From: Chara braunii
Lineage: Eukaryota; Streptophyta; Charophyceae; Charales; Characeae
Direction: 5' to 3'
DNA length: 22,296 bases
NCBI GenBank assembly: GCA_003427395.1
Contig: BFEA01000014.1
Location: forward strand, 1,684,498 to 1,706,793
The notes beneath the pieces are model-generated. The model was not told where the DNA came from, ran no database searches, and was given only the letters and a program-made list of their open reading frames with translations. How positions within the stretch are numbered: position 1 is the stretch's first letter; each line of letters begins with the position of its first letter. The translations under genes were made by a program, and so were the position numbers. Positions 9,198 through 17,840 of this stretch are shown piece by piece.

Positions 9198-9470
9198 AAG
9201 CAGAAACCAGAGAACGAGGCGAGAGGGGAAACGAAACAAAAGCTAGAGAACTCAACAGGGGATGTCGAGAGCACAAGCCAGAAATCGTTCTGAGNACAGG
9301 TGAGCGGGGGAGGATCGTAAAATAGGTACGAAGCAGAAACCAGAGAACGAGGCGAGAGGGGAAACGAAACAAAAAACAGAGAGCTTCAACCGGGGATGTC
9401 GAGAGCACAAACCAGAAATCGTTCTGAGCACAGGTGAGCGGGGGAGGATCGTAAAATAGGTAAGCAGGGT
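9198..9470. repeat. Tandem repeat, 131-133 bp period, about two copies
   Basis: AAGCAGAAACCAGAGAACGA begins units at 9198 and 9331, and a third unit starts as AAGCAGGGTGAGAACGAA at 9462. The two full units differ at several positions (for example CAAGCC against CAAACC), so this is a real diverged duplication. The N at 9295 sits where the second unit has C and is an ambiguous base. The Phe/Ser-rich minus-strand open frames here are by-products. Confidence 0.75.
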
Positions 9471-10074
9471 GAGAACGAATGAAGATAAGAGAAGAGTTTG
9501 ATGGATGGGAGAACAGCAGCCACAGGGGCAGAAGGAAAGAAAAACGGAAAAACAAGAAAAGCAAGACAAAACGCAGGGAATAGTTTTACCACATCTCCAT
9601 CGTTCTGCGATATCGCCGAGCTTTTTGTGACCGACACGTCCAGAAGTAGCCGCTGCCGCCCTTGTGAAGAGAGCAAGGCTGCCTACCTTTGACCTTCTCC
9701 TCCGGAAACTTCTGTGTCCGGGGGCCCCAAGAGAAGGTCAATTTCGCCAGCCTTCTCGAATTCTCGTATGTAAGACAAGAATCCGGCCAAATCCAGACCC
9801 CCTGTTATGAACTCGTGCCGTCCCCCATAACACGTGGCTGACCAACATTCGTACCCTCGACTATGATTCGCCGTGTCGGGAAGCAGTCAGCTCGCCCTTC
9901 CTCCTTTCGATGCTGACCGTACTTCTCCCTTTCACCCCTCCTTTTCCCCGGGTGATGCTTTTCCTTCTTCCTTTATGATGTTTCCACTAACCCTTTCCCC
10001 CGCAAGCCTTAGGGCCAAAGGGCCTCTATCTTTTCTTTGTGGTTTTCCCCGGTGTGAGTCTCCCATGTTCATCT

Positions 10075-10176
10075 TTATATATAGAGCAAATGGAGGCCGG
10101 GAATCCCTGGGTTATGATGTTTTTAACCAATAGCATGCTTCATTATATATAGAGCAAATGGAGGCCGGGAATCCCT
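10075..10176. repeat. Perfect 34-bp direct repeat with 34-bp spacer
   Basis: Positions 10075-10108 and 10143-10176 are identical, from TTATATATAGAG to GGGAATCCCT. The spacer is also 34 bp and holds GGTTA...TAACC, which could form a small hairpin. Two units only, so not an array. Confidence 0.7.
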
Positions 10177-10228
10177 CCACATCTCAACCCGGATGACCGG
10201 GGCCATTACCCAGATTAGGCTCAAACTG

Positions 10229-10248
10229 GAAACCGGGTCCAGTGTCCC
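10229..10248. repeat. Recurrent GGGACACCGG-type block, copy 2
   Basis: GAAACCGGGTCCAGTGTCCC fits the four-copy consensus. No poly(T) lies immediately upstream. Confidence 0.45.
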
Positions 10249-10417
10249 TTTCTCCCGACAAGCTACATGCTATTTATGAAGAAAGACAAAAAATGGAGAA
10301 ACAAAAGACCAAATAGCAAATAAAAGAAAAAACCTGCCTACCAATGATGCATTTATCCTGCGTTTTCTTTTTACAAAATAACATGCCTTATTAAGGGCCA
10401 CTAGGGAGCAAACACCC

Positions 10418-10530
10418 TTTTTTTTTTTTTTTTTGGCCGGGGGGGGGGGGGGGGCGAAGCTCCAATGTATTCATGGGGAGCAGCACGTGCTGGGAACTGG
10501 GCCCAGCATCCCATATGGAAAATTACATCG
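10418..10530 (-). mobile_element. Retroposon-like 3' end with T17 and G16 tracts
   Basis: A run of 17 T (10418-10434) is followed by GGCC and a run of 16 G (10439-10454). Then comes a region matching 20585-20640: GGGGAGCAGCACGTGCTGG and the recurrent block GAACTGGGCCCAGCATCCC (10494-10512). Read on the minus strand it ends in C16 and A17, like a retroposon with a poly(A) tail. The G16 run could form a quadruplex and is prone to sequencing error. The 5' extent is unknown. Confidence 0.45.
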
Positions 10531-10557
10531 AATTTAGAAAATTTGAGATACCGGTGT

Positions 10558-10599
10558 CGGTGCGAATACCCTTCGGTGCGAATACCCTTACAAGGGTAT
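10558..10599. repeat. Tandem 16-mer pair plus inverted arm
   Basis: CGGTGCGAATACCCTT occurs twice head to tail (10558-10573 and 10574-10589). After AC, AAGGGTAT (10592-10599) is the reverse complement of the last eight bases, so either copy can form a hairpin with it. Confidence 0.6.
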
Positions 10600-10967
10600 C
10601 CGCCCTGGTTTTTGCAAGTGACAAAAGATAGTTTTGTTTTAAGGTTCAAGTATACCGCGCTATGGCGCGGCTGCGTCTGTGAATTACGACGGCTGGATGG
10701 TTGACTAGAACAGAGAGTGTATGGGCGCGCAGATTTGAGGCGCACGTGATCTTTTTATTTGTTGATGACTGAAGAGTCGGCGTGATCGGGCCGGAATTTC
10801 TTTTGTGATTAAGCAGGGATTGAAAAAACTATGTCTTGTTGATTGATGTGCTCGTCTATGACCCATGCGTACGGGCGGAGGACGACATCGACAACAAGGA
10901 GGTTTTAAAAGGTTTTTCAGTAGGCCCGCGCTTTGCGCAGTGTCCATGTATTTGCGCGTTCGTCAAA

Positions 10968-10991
10968 ACTAGACCCAAATTTGGGCCTAGT
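10968..10991. repeat. 24-bp near-perfect palindrome
   Basis: CCCAAATTTGGG (10974-10985) is a perfect palindrome flanked by ACTAG and CTAGT. The one A-C mismatch pair lies between the blocks (10973 and 10986). It could extrude a cruciform or be the tip of an inverted-repeat element. Confidence 0.5.
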
Positions 10992-11263
10992 ATTATTTGG
11001 TTACGGCGGCGGACTTCGTCAAGGAGGTTCAGGGATCGAGGTCGGCAGGCGACGCGGAAATTTCAGAGTGGTGCGAAGGGTCCGGCGGGGCTATCCCCCT
11101 TTATTTTGTCGTCGGCAGCATTAGAACGGTGTTAACGCTTTCCCCTTCCTCGTTTGTCATATTCTGACATTTGAAATTTCCTAAGTATTTTATTATTTAG
11201 CGACATATTATTTTTATCCTTATGCCCCGACGCTCGCTGACTCGGGCGAGGCGCCGGGGTAAG

Positions 11264-11279
11264 GACCGCCACGGCGGTC
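11264..11279. other. GC hairpin
   Basis: GACCGCC (11264-11270) and GGCGGTC (11273-11279) are separated by two bases. The setting is GC-rich. Confidence 0.35.
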
Positions 11280-11299
11280 GAGGACCTTGAGCGCGCCCC

Positions 11300-13340
11300 T
11301 CTTGATTGTGCTCGGGCGGAGTGGCCCAAGGCACCAGGGAGGGGGCCGCAGGCCTATAGCAGCTGAATGTATGGCGCCCGATCCATTTCAGCCTTCAAAC
11401 TTCTCATTTGAATATTTGCTGCTACCACCAGAATCTGCACTGGGCCACCTAGGCCCGCGCTTGGGCCATACAGCTAGGCCATGCCTTGACCCCACTTTGG
11501 TTGCCCGTACGGGATCTCGCCGTTGGGGGTTCGGGGCGGTGGCGGGCTCAACTGAGCAAAATGAGACAAAGAAGGCCGTGACGGAATTCAGGTGGTAGCC
11601 GCGAGGCAACGAGGCTGCAAAGATTTTTTGAGGCTTTCCCCCTGATTGCCAGGTTGATCGGCGTTGTCGGACCATTGGCAGCGGACTGCGCCGTTCGGTA
11701 GCAGGAAGGGACGGGGAGCCGGGGCAGGGGAAAACACAGAGAAGGAGTGCGGATGAATTTGGACGGAGAGGTGTGGTGGGTGCATGTAGGTAGCGAGTAG
11801 GCCGTGGTTGGAGTAAGTGCGGACAGGGGGTGAGGGCGGTAGCGAGAACCGCAAGGCAAACTGCCCGTCGGGCCTGCTATAGGAGAGGGGCTCATCGGGT
11901 CAACTGGTAGCTAATCCCCTCCGGAGTTTTCCCTCAGAAGTACTGGAGCTGTCGGACCGGTATCGGTCGCTTTGAGGCGCTCTGCCTTTGGAGTTGCGCT
12001 AGCAGAGAAGGAGAGAAGGGACAGGCGCTAAAACGGTGAGACGGGGTAGAGAGGCGACGGGCAGCGGGGGGGGTATGGGGGAACCTGGGCGCGGGTGCGC
12101 GCCGGGTGCACTCGATGTCGGAGACGGCCAGGAGCGAGGACACAGCGTGCGACGGGCACTGGGCCGAGGAAGCAAGGCAGGGAGACGACGGGAAGCAGAG
12201 AACGGGTGAACAAAGTGGCCGAACCCGGACGGGTGGTCGTGGTAGGTGCGCGCGACGGGAGCGGAGGGTGGTGACTGAGACAGAGAAGCAGAGACTGGGC
12301 GCAACGTTGAAGGGAAGAGGGAATGAACCTGGCCGCGAGTTCACGCTGGGTTCATTCGGAGGGAACAGCGACGGAGAGGGGAGACGGGCGCAGTTCGAGG
12401 AGTGTAACTCTCTCGTTCCTAAGCGGAATCGGGAGAGGGAAAGGGCGATCCTGGGGGTTTGGTGTCGGGCGAAGATGATGGCGGGGTCAGAATAAGTGAT
12501 AAGTTAGTAGATTAGTTGTTAGTGAAGAAAGCGGGTGCGCCGGAGCCATGGAGGAGAGGTGGTTGGAGGAGAGGGAAAAAATCATTCGGGCGAGATAAAG
12601 TGTTTGTTTTGGGGTTTTTGAGTAAGGCGATTTCGATGGAGCAGTTAGTTCTGAGATTAGTGGATCAGATTGGGCTGCGCGAAGTGGCCGGAGATGGTTG
12701 AGATGAAGGAAGACGGAGATGTCGACCTTACTCGATTCTTCGTGAGAATATGCGAGCCGAGGAGGTGAATCGGTGGTAATAGAGTGAGCGACCTCGTTAG
12801 AGGGTCAGTAGAGAAGGAGCTAGAAGGGAGAGGGGCTGTGCCTGATGGTGCTGGTTTTTTTAGACTGAACCCGGCCGTGATAGTGGCCGGGTGCTTTCGC
12901 CACAGAAAGGCCAGTGAGGGCCGTGTGCTGAAAGGTGGAAGGTGATCAGGGGGAAGGAAGGTGCGCCGAGCCAGGATATGGAAGGAGGAGGATCCCCTTA
13001 CCTTACTTGTTGCTGGACGGGATCAGGCGGGGAGGGTTGCGGGATGAAGGTTCAAAGGGTGGACGGACCCGAATCCGGAGTCGGATTTTGGGAACAACGA
13101 TTTGGTCGGGTGTGCTACGAACCGTGACAGTTGCGTGTGGGGGTGGTGGGATTCAACGAAGTGGCAACGCACCTAGCCGAACTCTAGGGAAAGATTCGTC
13201 TGGGCCTTGCCTATCCTACCTACGGAAAACGGGCTGCCTCATTGGTTGGGGTGTAAGGCAGAATAGCAGAGAACGGAGGGAGGTGCACCTGCAGTTCAAG
13301 AAAGCCAGGACTTGCGACGTTTCGGTACCTCATCTCATTA
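11300..13340. other. G/purine-rich stretch without a convincing gene
   Basis: From about 11.7 to 13.3 kb the plus strand is strongly purine-rich with many GGAG, GGGG and GAGAGG words. This gives several overlapping open frames on both strands (up to about 150 codons) rich in Arg/Gly or Pro/Ser. None shows a motif or repeat that would choose one. The bias itself is notable: it could mark a decayed retroelement body or an R-loop-prone region. Confidence 0.35.
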
Positions 13341-13565
13341 ATGCACAGACCGTTGGTCTGTGTAGAGCTGTTAACGCCACGTTCGGATGAAGTGCAGAGG
13401 AGGCTGCAACCAGCTAGACTGTCGTTGTTTCCGTCTGTAAGCCAAATTTTCGGCATGTTTGACGGAATGTTGTCGATTGAGCGGTTGAGAGTGGTCGGAC
13501 TGCCCAACATGTGGCTGCTGAAGTGCAGAGAAGTAAAGGTGTTGGGTGGCGTTGGTTGCTGCTGA

Positions 13566-13709
13566 GGTGCCCTGATGTGGCGCGCAATTGCTGCGGAGCA
13601 TTCTACGCCACTGACCGTTACGGTGATTCATGGTGATAGGAGGCTGATTGTTGCGCAAGAGGGTTACCGCTGCAATTTGGAGGGCCATCAAGAGGTCAAC
13701 AGTTGGTGA
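13566..13709 (+). pseudogene. Possible retroelement CCHC-region remnant
   Basis: The frame reads STPLTVTVIHGDRRLIVAQE followed by GYRCNL and EGHQEVNSW, then TGA. The sequence R-x-(hydrophobic)3-x-QEGYRC followed by a GH resembles the lead-in to the CCHC knuckle in plant non-LTR retrotransposon proteins, but the second Cys is missing and the frame breaks. The frame upstream (13341-13565) is open for 74 codons in the same register, separated by one stop. This is weak motif evidence. Confidence 0.22.
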
Positions 13710-14273
13710 TTGGCTTTAGTTCGACCAGGCTGCTGCACAATTGGCTGCCATTACGGGGCCCTCAGGCGCATCAAGATAACAAGGCCCTCTCCTGCGAGTC
13801 TGAGCGCACCCTTCTTGTATATGAGAGTCTCAAAATTATCTCGTTCTGCCCTTCTTAATCTAAGTCTAGTCTGCTTGGTTCTGAGAGGAAGGCGGCAGGC
13901 GGGATCGCAACCCGTAATCCGCGCCAAGGCCTTTGTGTGAGGTTCGCCCCACCGATTGCGGGAGCTCTGTTGGAACTCAGGAGGAGTTCTGGAGGCAGGG
14001 AATTGAAAGGTAACCGATTACTTTCCTCTATAAACCTAGATATTAGCCCCTATTTAAACTGCCTGTTGTGTTTTGACTGAGTATACGGCATGCATCCCTA
14101 CTTTGACTTCAGTTTGACTTTCAGGACATAAGTCAGACTAAGTAAAGGAATGTGTGTGCAATCACAGTTTCAATTTGTTGATTGCCTGAACGCAGATTGT
14201 GAACACAAAGGGGTGCATCTGGGGGAAGGGTGGGTGAAAGGTGGTTTTGCTTGAGGCTGACAGGGTCCTATGG

Positions 14274-15106
14274 GGTCAGACCAGTTCCATAAGATTGGAC
14301 GGCCTGACCGTTGTGTTTATTTTTGAATTGCGTAGAGAGCCAGGAGAGTCAGACCAGTTCCATAAGATTGGACGGTCTCATTGCTCTGAATTGTGAGGGT
14401 TTGACTGTGGTTGACTTTTTTAGGGGTCAAGCCTGTACCATAAGATTGGAGGGCTTGGTTGCCATATTTAGCTGGGGTTTACTATGTTTCGTTAGTTTGC
14501 GGATCGAAGGGGTCTGAGCATGTCCATAAGATTGGACGGCTCAGCCTCTTCCTGTTTTATTCTGAGGGGATTATTCTCGTTGAGGGCAAGGCATGTCCAT
14601 AAGATTGGACGACTTTGGACTCACGACGCACACAGTTGGATCAGAGAAACGAACCTGGCAAAGGACCAGATGTGTTCCATAAGATTGGACGGTCTGGCCC
14701 AATGCCTCGCACATGCTGGAACCCAAAAGGTTAAATTTTGGCTATATTTTATACTATCCTATCTATGAACAGACTAGTCAGGCACGGGTTCCATAAGATT
14801 GGACGGTTTGGCTATAGCTTATTATGAAATGAAGAGAGTATAACTAAGAGTATAATTGAAGGTAACCCTGGGCAGGCTGGGTCTTGTTCTAAGATGAACG
14901 GCTCAGTCCTAAGCCCAACTTTTGAACACCAAGCTCAGAGAGGTATATATAATTTGGATATTAAACAGTTCGGGACGGCTGAGCCTTGTTATAAGATGAA
15001 CGACTTAGTTATATGCCCAAAAGGAAGAGAGAAGTAGTTGTGAAACCTGTTCGTGTATACTCAATGGCTGAGTCAAGCAGGTTCCTTAAGATTGGACGGC
15101 TTGACT
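14274..15106 (+). repeat. Array of ten covarying hairpins with invariant TAAGAT loop
   Basis: TAAGAT lies at 14290, 14363, 14441, 14527, 14600, 14680, 14794, 14890, 14992 and 15087, spaced 73-114 bp. Each sits in a 3-4-bp inner stem, about three unpaired bases 5' and one or two 3', then an outer stem. Outer pairs are GGTCAGACC/GGCCTGACC (one mismatch), AGACC/GGTCT, CAAGCC/GGCTTG, CTGAGC/GCTCAG, CAAGG/CTTTG, CCAGAT/GTCTGG, CAGGC/GTTTG, CTGGGT/GCTCAG, CTGAG/CTTAG and AGTCAAGC/GCTTGACT. The inner stem is TCCA/TGGA in most units and GTTC/GAAC in unit 8, so all four pairs change together; units 3, 9 and 10 keep three pairs. G-T wobbles occur on this strand. The sequence between units is not shared. 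It ends 9 bp before a TATA box. It could be a U3 enhancer array or a structured RNA. Confidence 0.85.
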
Positions 15107-15114
15107 TTATGCTC

Positions 15115-15122
15115 TATATAAG
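15115..15122 (+). promoter_or_regulatory. TATA box after the hairpin array
   Basis: TATATAAG fits the plant TATA consensus and lies just 3' of hairpin 10. An AATAAA follows at 15136. TATA and a poly(A) signal this close together is typical of the U3/R boundary of an LTR. A second TATATATAA is at 14944 inside the array. Confidence 0.5.
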
Positions 15123-15135
15123 TTGGGTGTAAGGA

Positions 15136-15141
15136 AATAAA
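15136..15141 (+). terminator. Possible poly(A) signal
   Basis: AATAAA lies 14 bp after the TATA box, as expected in an LTR R region. It is short enough to occur by chance. Confidence 0.3.
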
Positions 15142-15399
15142 GCATTGAGAGGCTACAAACTATTGTTTGCAAAGTTTGACTTAGGATGACGAGAGTACTT
15201 ACCTTTGTGGTTTGGCATTGCATGTGGCTGAGTGAGGCTATTACTTGGTTTGAGTTTCAGGTTGACAGGTAGTTGCTTTAGAGGCTCGCCTCGTGCTAGA
15301 GCGATATGAGTTAGCTTGAATCCCTGCATTTTCTGAGCTAAGTTTTTCTACTTAGATCCATTCTCGCATTTTCTGGGATCATTTGTTATACTTGGCTTT

Positions 15400-15735
15400 G
15401 TATAAATTTTGGTAAGCCACTTTCTCTATGGGAAGCGCTGCCGAAATTTCTGCAAATCCAAGGAGTTAGTCAAATTTTTGACATGTCAAAATTCAGCCTG
15501 GAAAGTCTTCTTTTCTAAAGGGAGTGCTGCCCAATTTTTTGCTAAATCAGGGAGTTAAACAAAATTGGACTTTGGAAAGTCAAAAGTTATTTTTGGGTTT
15601 CATATTCAGGCTGATACAAATTTTGAAAAGACACTTTTCCTACGGGAAGCGCTGCCGAAATTTTCTTGATTTAGGTTATATTTCGATAGGTAGCGATTCT
15701 GGCGATTCGCCCTAAATAGGGGAGATTCTGCCATT
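15400..15735 (+). mobile_element. LTR U5-like region with three degenerate repeats
   Basis: GGGAAGCGCTGCCGAAATTT starts at 15430 and recurs at 15644. A diverged copy, GGGAGTGCTGCCCAATTTTT, is at 15520. Each is preceded by a pyrimidine-rich stretch and followed by a variant of AAATC.AGGAGTTA or GATTTAGG. The last leads into GATTCTGGCGATTCGCCC. From memory, such GCGCTGCCGAAATTT blocks are common near the U5 end of plant gypsy-type LTRs. No primer-binding site or second LTR was seen, so this may be a solo or truncated LTR. Confidence 0.5.
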
Positions 15736-15920
15736 AGTCTACCTTTGTTTTGGGCACTGGCTTAGAAGCAGGCTTGGGCTTAGTTGGCAGGTAGCTTTGA
15801 ATGAGAATGTGCTATGGAGGTTTATCCCCCATATGTTGATGACTTAGCTTGGGCATTTGACCTACCTTGTGTTACAGGTCCTTTGAGGTGTGTGATTCAT
15901 GATCAGGACTAGATTTAGCT

Positions 15921-15973
15921 TGATCCCTTGAGGATCATCTTCTGTTATCACTCATAACAGGTCGGTTGCCGAC
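15921..15973. repeat. Three back-to-back perfect hairpins
   Basis: TGATCC/GGATCA (15921-15937, loop CTTGA), CTGTTAT/ATAACAG (15942-15960, loop CACTC) and GTCGG/CCGAC (15961-15973, loop TTG) follow one another with four and zero bases between. All 18 stem pairs are Watson-Crick. Confidence 0.65.
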
Positions 15974-16325
15974 TCGTCGGTTTACGATTCAACTCCAATT
16001 CACTCCTGCCACTCAACCTAAAGGTTTTAGCCTTGAGATTTGAATTGTTTTGTTGTGTTTTTACCCGGACTTTATTGAATGGCCATCCAACAAAAGTACT
16101 GAGTATTTATTTAAGAGTTGCACGAGTGACGCTTGTATGGCTAAAGCGAGGGGTATAAGTGCGAGGAATGGTTGAGGTTGACCCCGTGTAGTGCGTGGAC
16201 TTCTGGACGAATCTTTGATGTGATTGCAGGTATGGTTGTGGTTCGGCTTCTGGATGTGACTGCCTGCGATTACATACATATATGGCTGAGAGGAGCCCCA
16301 CTGTGACTGTGAGAAGTGATCGTCC

Positions 16326-16335
16326 TATATAAATA
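16326..16335 (+). promoter_or_regulatory. TATA box candidate
   Basis: TATATAAATA is a strong match to the plant TATA consensus. A (TA)n-rich stretch follows to about 16370, then the structured region 16420-16728 would lie in the transcript leader. Confidence 0.4.
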
Positions 16336-16419
16336 AGCCTTGTATATATATACTCATATATGCCTTGGGTATGCGCGCGGTGATTGTGCGCAAGGGTTAG
16401 CCAGATTATGGCTTGAGAG

Positions 16420-16728
16420 AAAAGGGAGATCCCCTTTTATCCTTTGCTTCTTAGAGATTTTCATGGTCGGACACTGGTCTTGGGTCGGGATTCAAGGTCC
16501 TTGTCCAGGACATCCCAAGCCCTAGACTCTGCAGGGAAGGAATCTGCCCCCGTGCAGAGCCTAGTTACCTTGCCTACCGAGACGCTCTGACCAAAGGCCA
16601 GAGGTCTCGCGGCGGTTGCACGACTATTCCTTCAGCCGTGCAATGTTGTGAGGGATTGGACCCTCACAACACCTCGAGTCTAACACTTGAGTGTCATAAG
16701 CGGTACTCGGATCCACGAGGGACCGCTT
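16420..16728. repeat. Cluster of six long hairpins
   Basis: The hairpins are: AAAAGGG/CCCTTTT (16420-16438); CTTGGG/CCCAAG enclosing GTCCT/AGGAC (16479-16519); CTAG-CTCTGCA-GGG against CCC-TGCAGAG-CTAG (16522-16564); CGAGAC-CTCTGACC against GGCCAGAG-GTCTCG, AAA loop (16578-16609); TTGCACGACT/AGCCGTGCAA (16616-16643); TGTTGTGAGGG/CCCTCACAACA (16644-16671, 11 perfect pairs); then AAGCGGT/ACCGCTT enclosing CTCG/CGAG (16698-16728). Counting the nested pair as one, that is seven stems in 309 bases, several directly abutting. The few mismatches (16526/16560, 16590/16598, 16623/16636) are all A-C on this strand, hence G-U in a minus-strand RNA. This looks like selected RNA structure or a retroelement leader. 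Confidence 0.7.
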
Positions 16729-16918
16729 GATTATGGGCACTACATAGTACGCCATCATTGCGACTGCTTGCCCACGCTTGCATTGCGAGTCGATATGAGT
16801 TAGCCCTGTGTCCGCGCAGTTTTATACTAAGTCTCGCGCGCGACGCCTATCCGATTTCCGCATCGGGAAGTTATGGGACGACTACTGAAGGGACTAAGAG
16901 TGTTGTCGCGTTGTTCGA

Positions 16919-16936
16919 CGTGTGTGTGTGTGTGCG
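16919..16936. repeat. Short (GT)n tract
   Basis: A GT dinucleotide run of about eight units is followed by more GT-rich sequence to about 16985. Confidence 0.5.
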
Positions 16937-17160
16937 TTTTATTTTTGTGTTTGTTGGAGTGGTGTGCGCGTGATGTGTGGGATGTGTCCTAGTCGACCGA
17001 CGATGAGTCGTGCTTGGGACCTCAGCCCTCCAAGATGTCGGTTCGTGTGCGTGTTCGATAGGCGTATTACCGCGCGTACCTCCTATGCTACATCGAACGA
17101 AAAACGCCCTCGGCTGGTCCACCTCTGCGATTGCAACTGATCAACTTTCGTATTGTGAAC

Positions 17161-17300
17161 TGGTAGCTCAGCGGGGATACGCCCACTGAAGGGAGGTGAC
17201 AACTCCCGTAAGGGGGAGGTAAGCTGTGCCTCGTGTAGGCCCTATCCTGTCATAGGGGCTCGCGAGAGGTATGGCTGGCGCAGTTGGCCAGAGCGGCCTA
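17161..17300 (+). other. A-box-like motif and further hairpins
   Basis: TAGCTCAGCGGG (17164) fits the Pol III A-box consensus TRGCNNAGYNGG. No B box lies at tRNA distance; the nearest weak match, GGTTGATCCAAC, is about 165 bp on. GGGAG/CTCCC (17191-17207) and CCCTAT/ATAGGG (17240-17257) form hairpins. GGCC-AGAGC-GGCC is near 17286. It continues the structured zone from 15.9 kb. Confidence 0.3.
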
Positions 17301-17384
17301 AGGAAGCTCCATTTGCGCATTCGTGACGAGGTTGATCCAACTCCTGCGTGACGCGGCCGAGAGGGTCCTGCGCTGCCACGTGCG

Positions 17385-17837
17385 GTGCTGGACCGATGCG
17401 CCCGACACCGGGGCCATTACCCGGCTTTGGCTAAGAGAAAATTGGAGCTACTTAGGAGATTACTACGACAAACTTCAAAATTGGACAAAATTCAGAAACC
17501 AACTCAGGAACCCTCCATCAATCCTCTTTACCTCACTCCGACAAGACTTACTGCATCAGAGCCATCATCTCCGTTGCAACTGTGCCCTATTTCCCTCCTA
17601 CCAGCTAGCCCTTATACTAGTAGGATACTTGACATCCCACCATCTACTTCTCCCACTCACCTAAAAGACTCAGACCCCCCAAACGATCCCCTGTACCCCA
17701 CTCCGACAAGACCTACTGCAGCAGAGCCACCATCTCCGCTGCTACTGTGCCAGTGTGCCTTATTCCCGTCCTACCAGCTAGCCCCCTTGCTAGTAGGACG
17801 CGTAATATCCCACCTTCTCCTTCTCCCACTCCCTTAG
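17385..17837 (+). other. 150-codon Pro/Ser-rich open frame, doubtful
   Basis: The frame has no ATG start. It begins with a basic stretch (KRKLELLRRLLRQTSKLDKI) and continues into two diverged repeats with PTRLTASEPSSPLQL and PTRPTAAEPPSPLLL. The tandem DNA repeat underneath (17521-17840) explains both the length and the composition. It may be a remnant of a retroelement gag, but no knuckle or capsid motif is visible. Confidence 0.2.
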
Positions 17838-17840
17838 TCT
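17521..17840. repeat. Tandem repeat, 165-bp period, two copies
   Basis: CACTCCGACAAGAC and CTCCTACCAGCTAGCC-type blocks recur 165 to about 170 bases apart (copy 1 from 17521, copy 2 from 17686). Copy 2 has a small insertion near 17755 that shifts the frame relative to copy 1. Confidence 0.7.

Noticed and set aside
9089-9676. Several overlapping Phe/Ser-rich minus-strand open frames
   Set aside because: They are translations of the 133-bp tandem repeat and A-rich sequence, with no motif and different frames in each copy.
10075-10176. CRISPR-like repeat-spacer-repeat
   Set aside because: There are only two repeats and one spacer, in eukaryotic repeat DNA, with no array and no cas genes.
11934-12495. 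Overlapping 136- and 129-codon frames on opposite strands
   Set aside because: Low-complexity Pro/Ser or Arg/Gly products in a purine-biased stretch, where stops are rare in several frames by composition alone.
16061-16301. Minus-strand open frames of 64-72 codons
   Set aside because: They are short, overlap each other in different frames and lie in a structured region without any domain signature.
17161-17345. tRNA gene suggested by the A-box match
   Set aside because: There is no cloverleaf, no acceptor pairing and no B box at tRNA distance; the nearest weak match is about 165 bp away.
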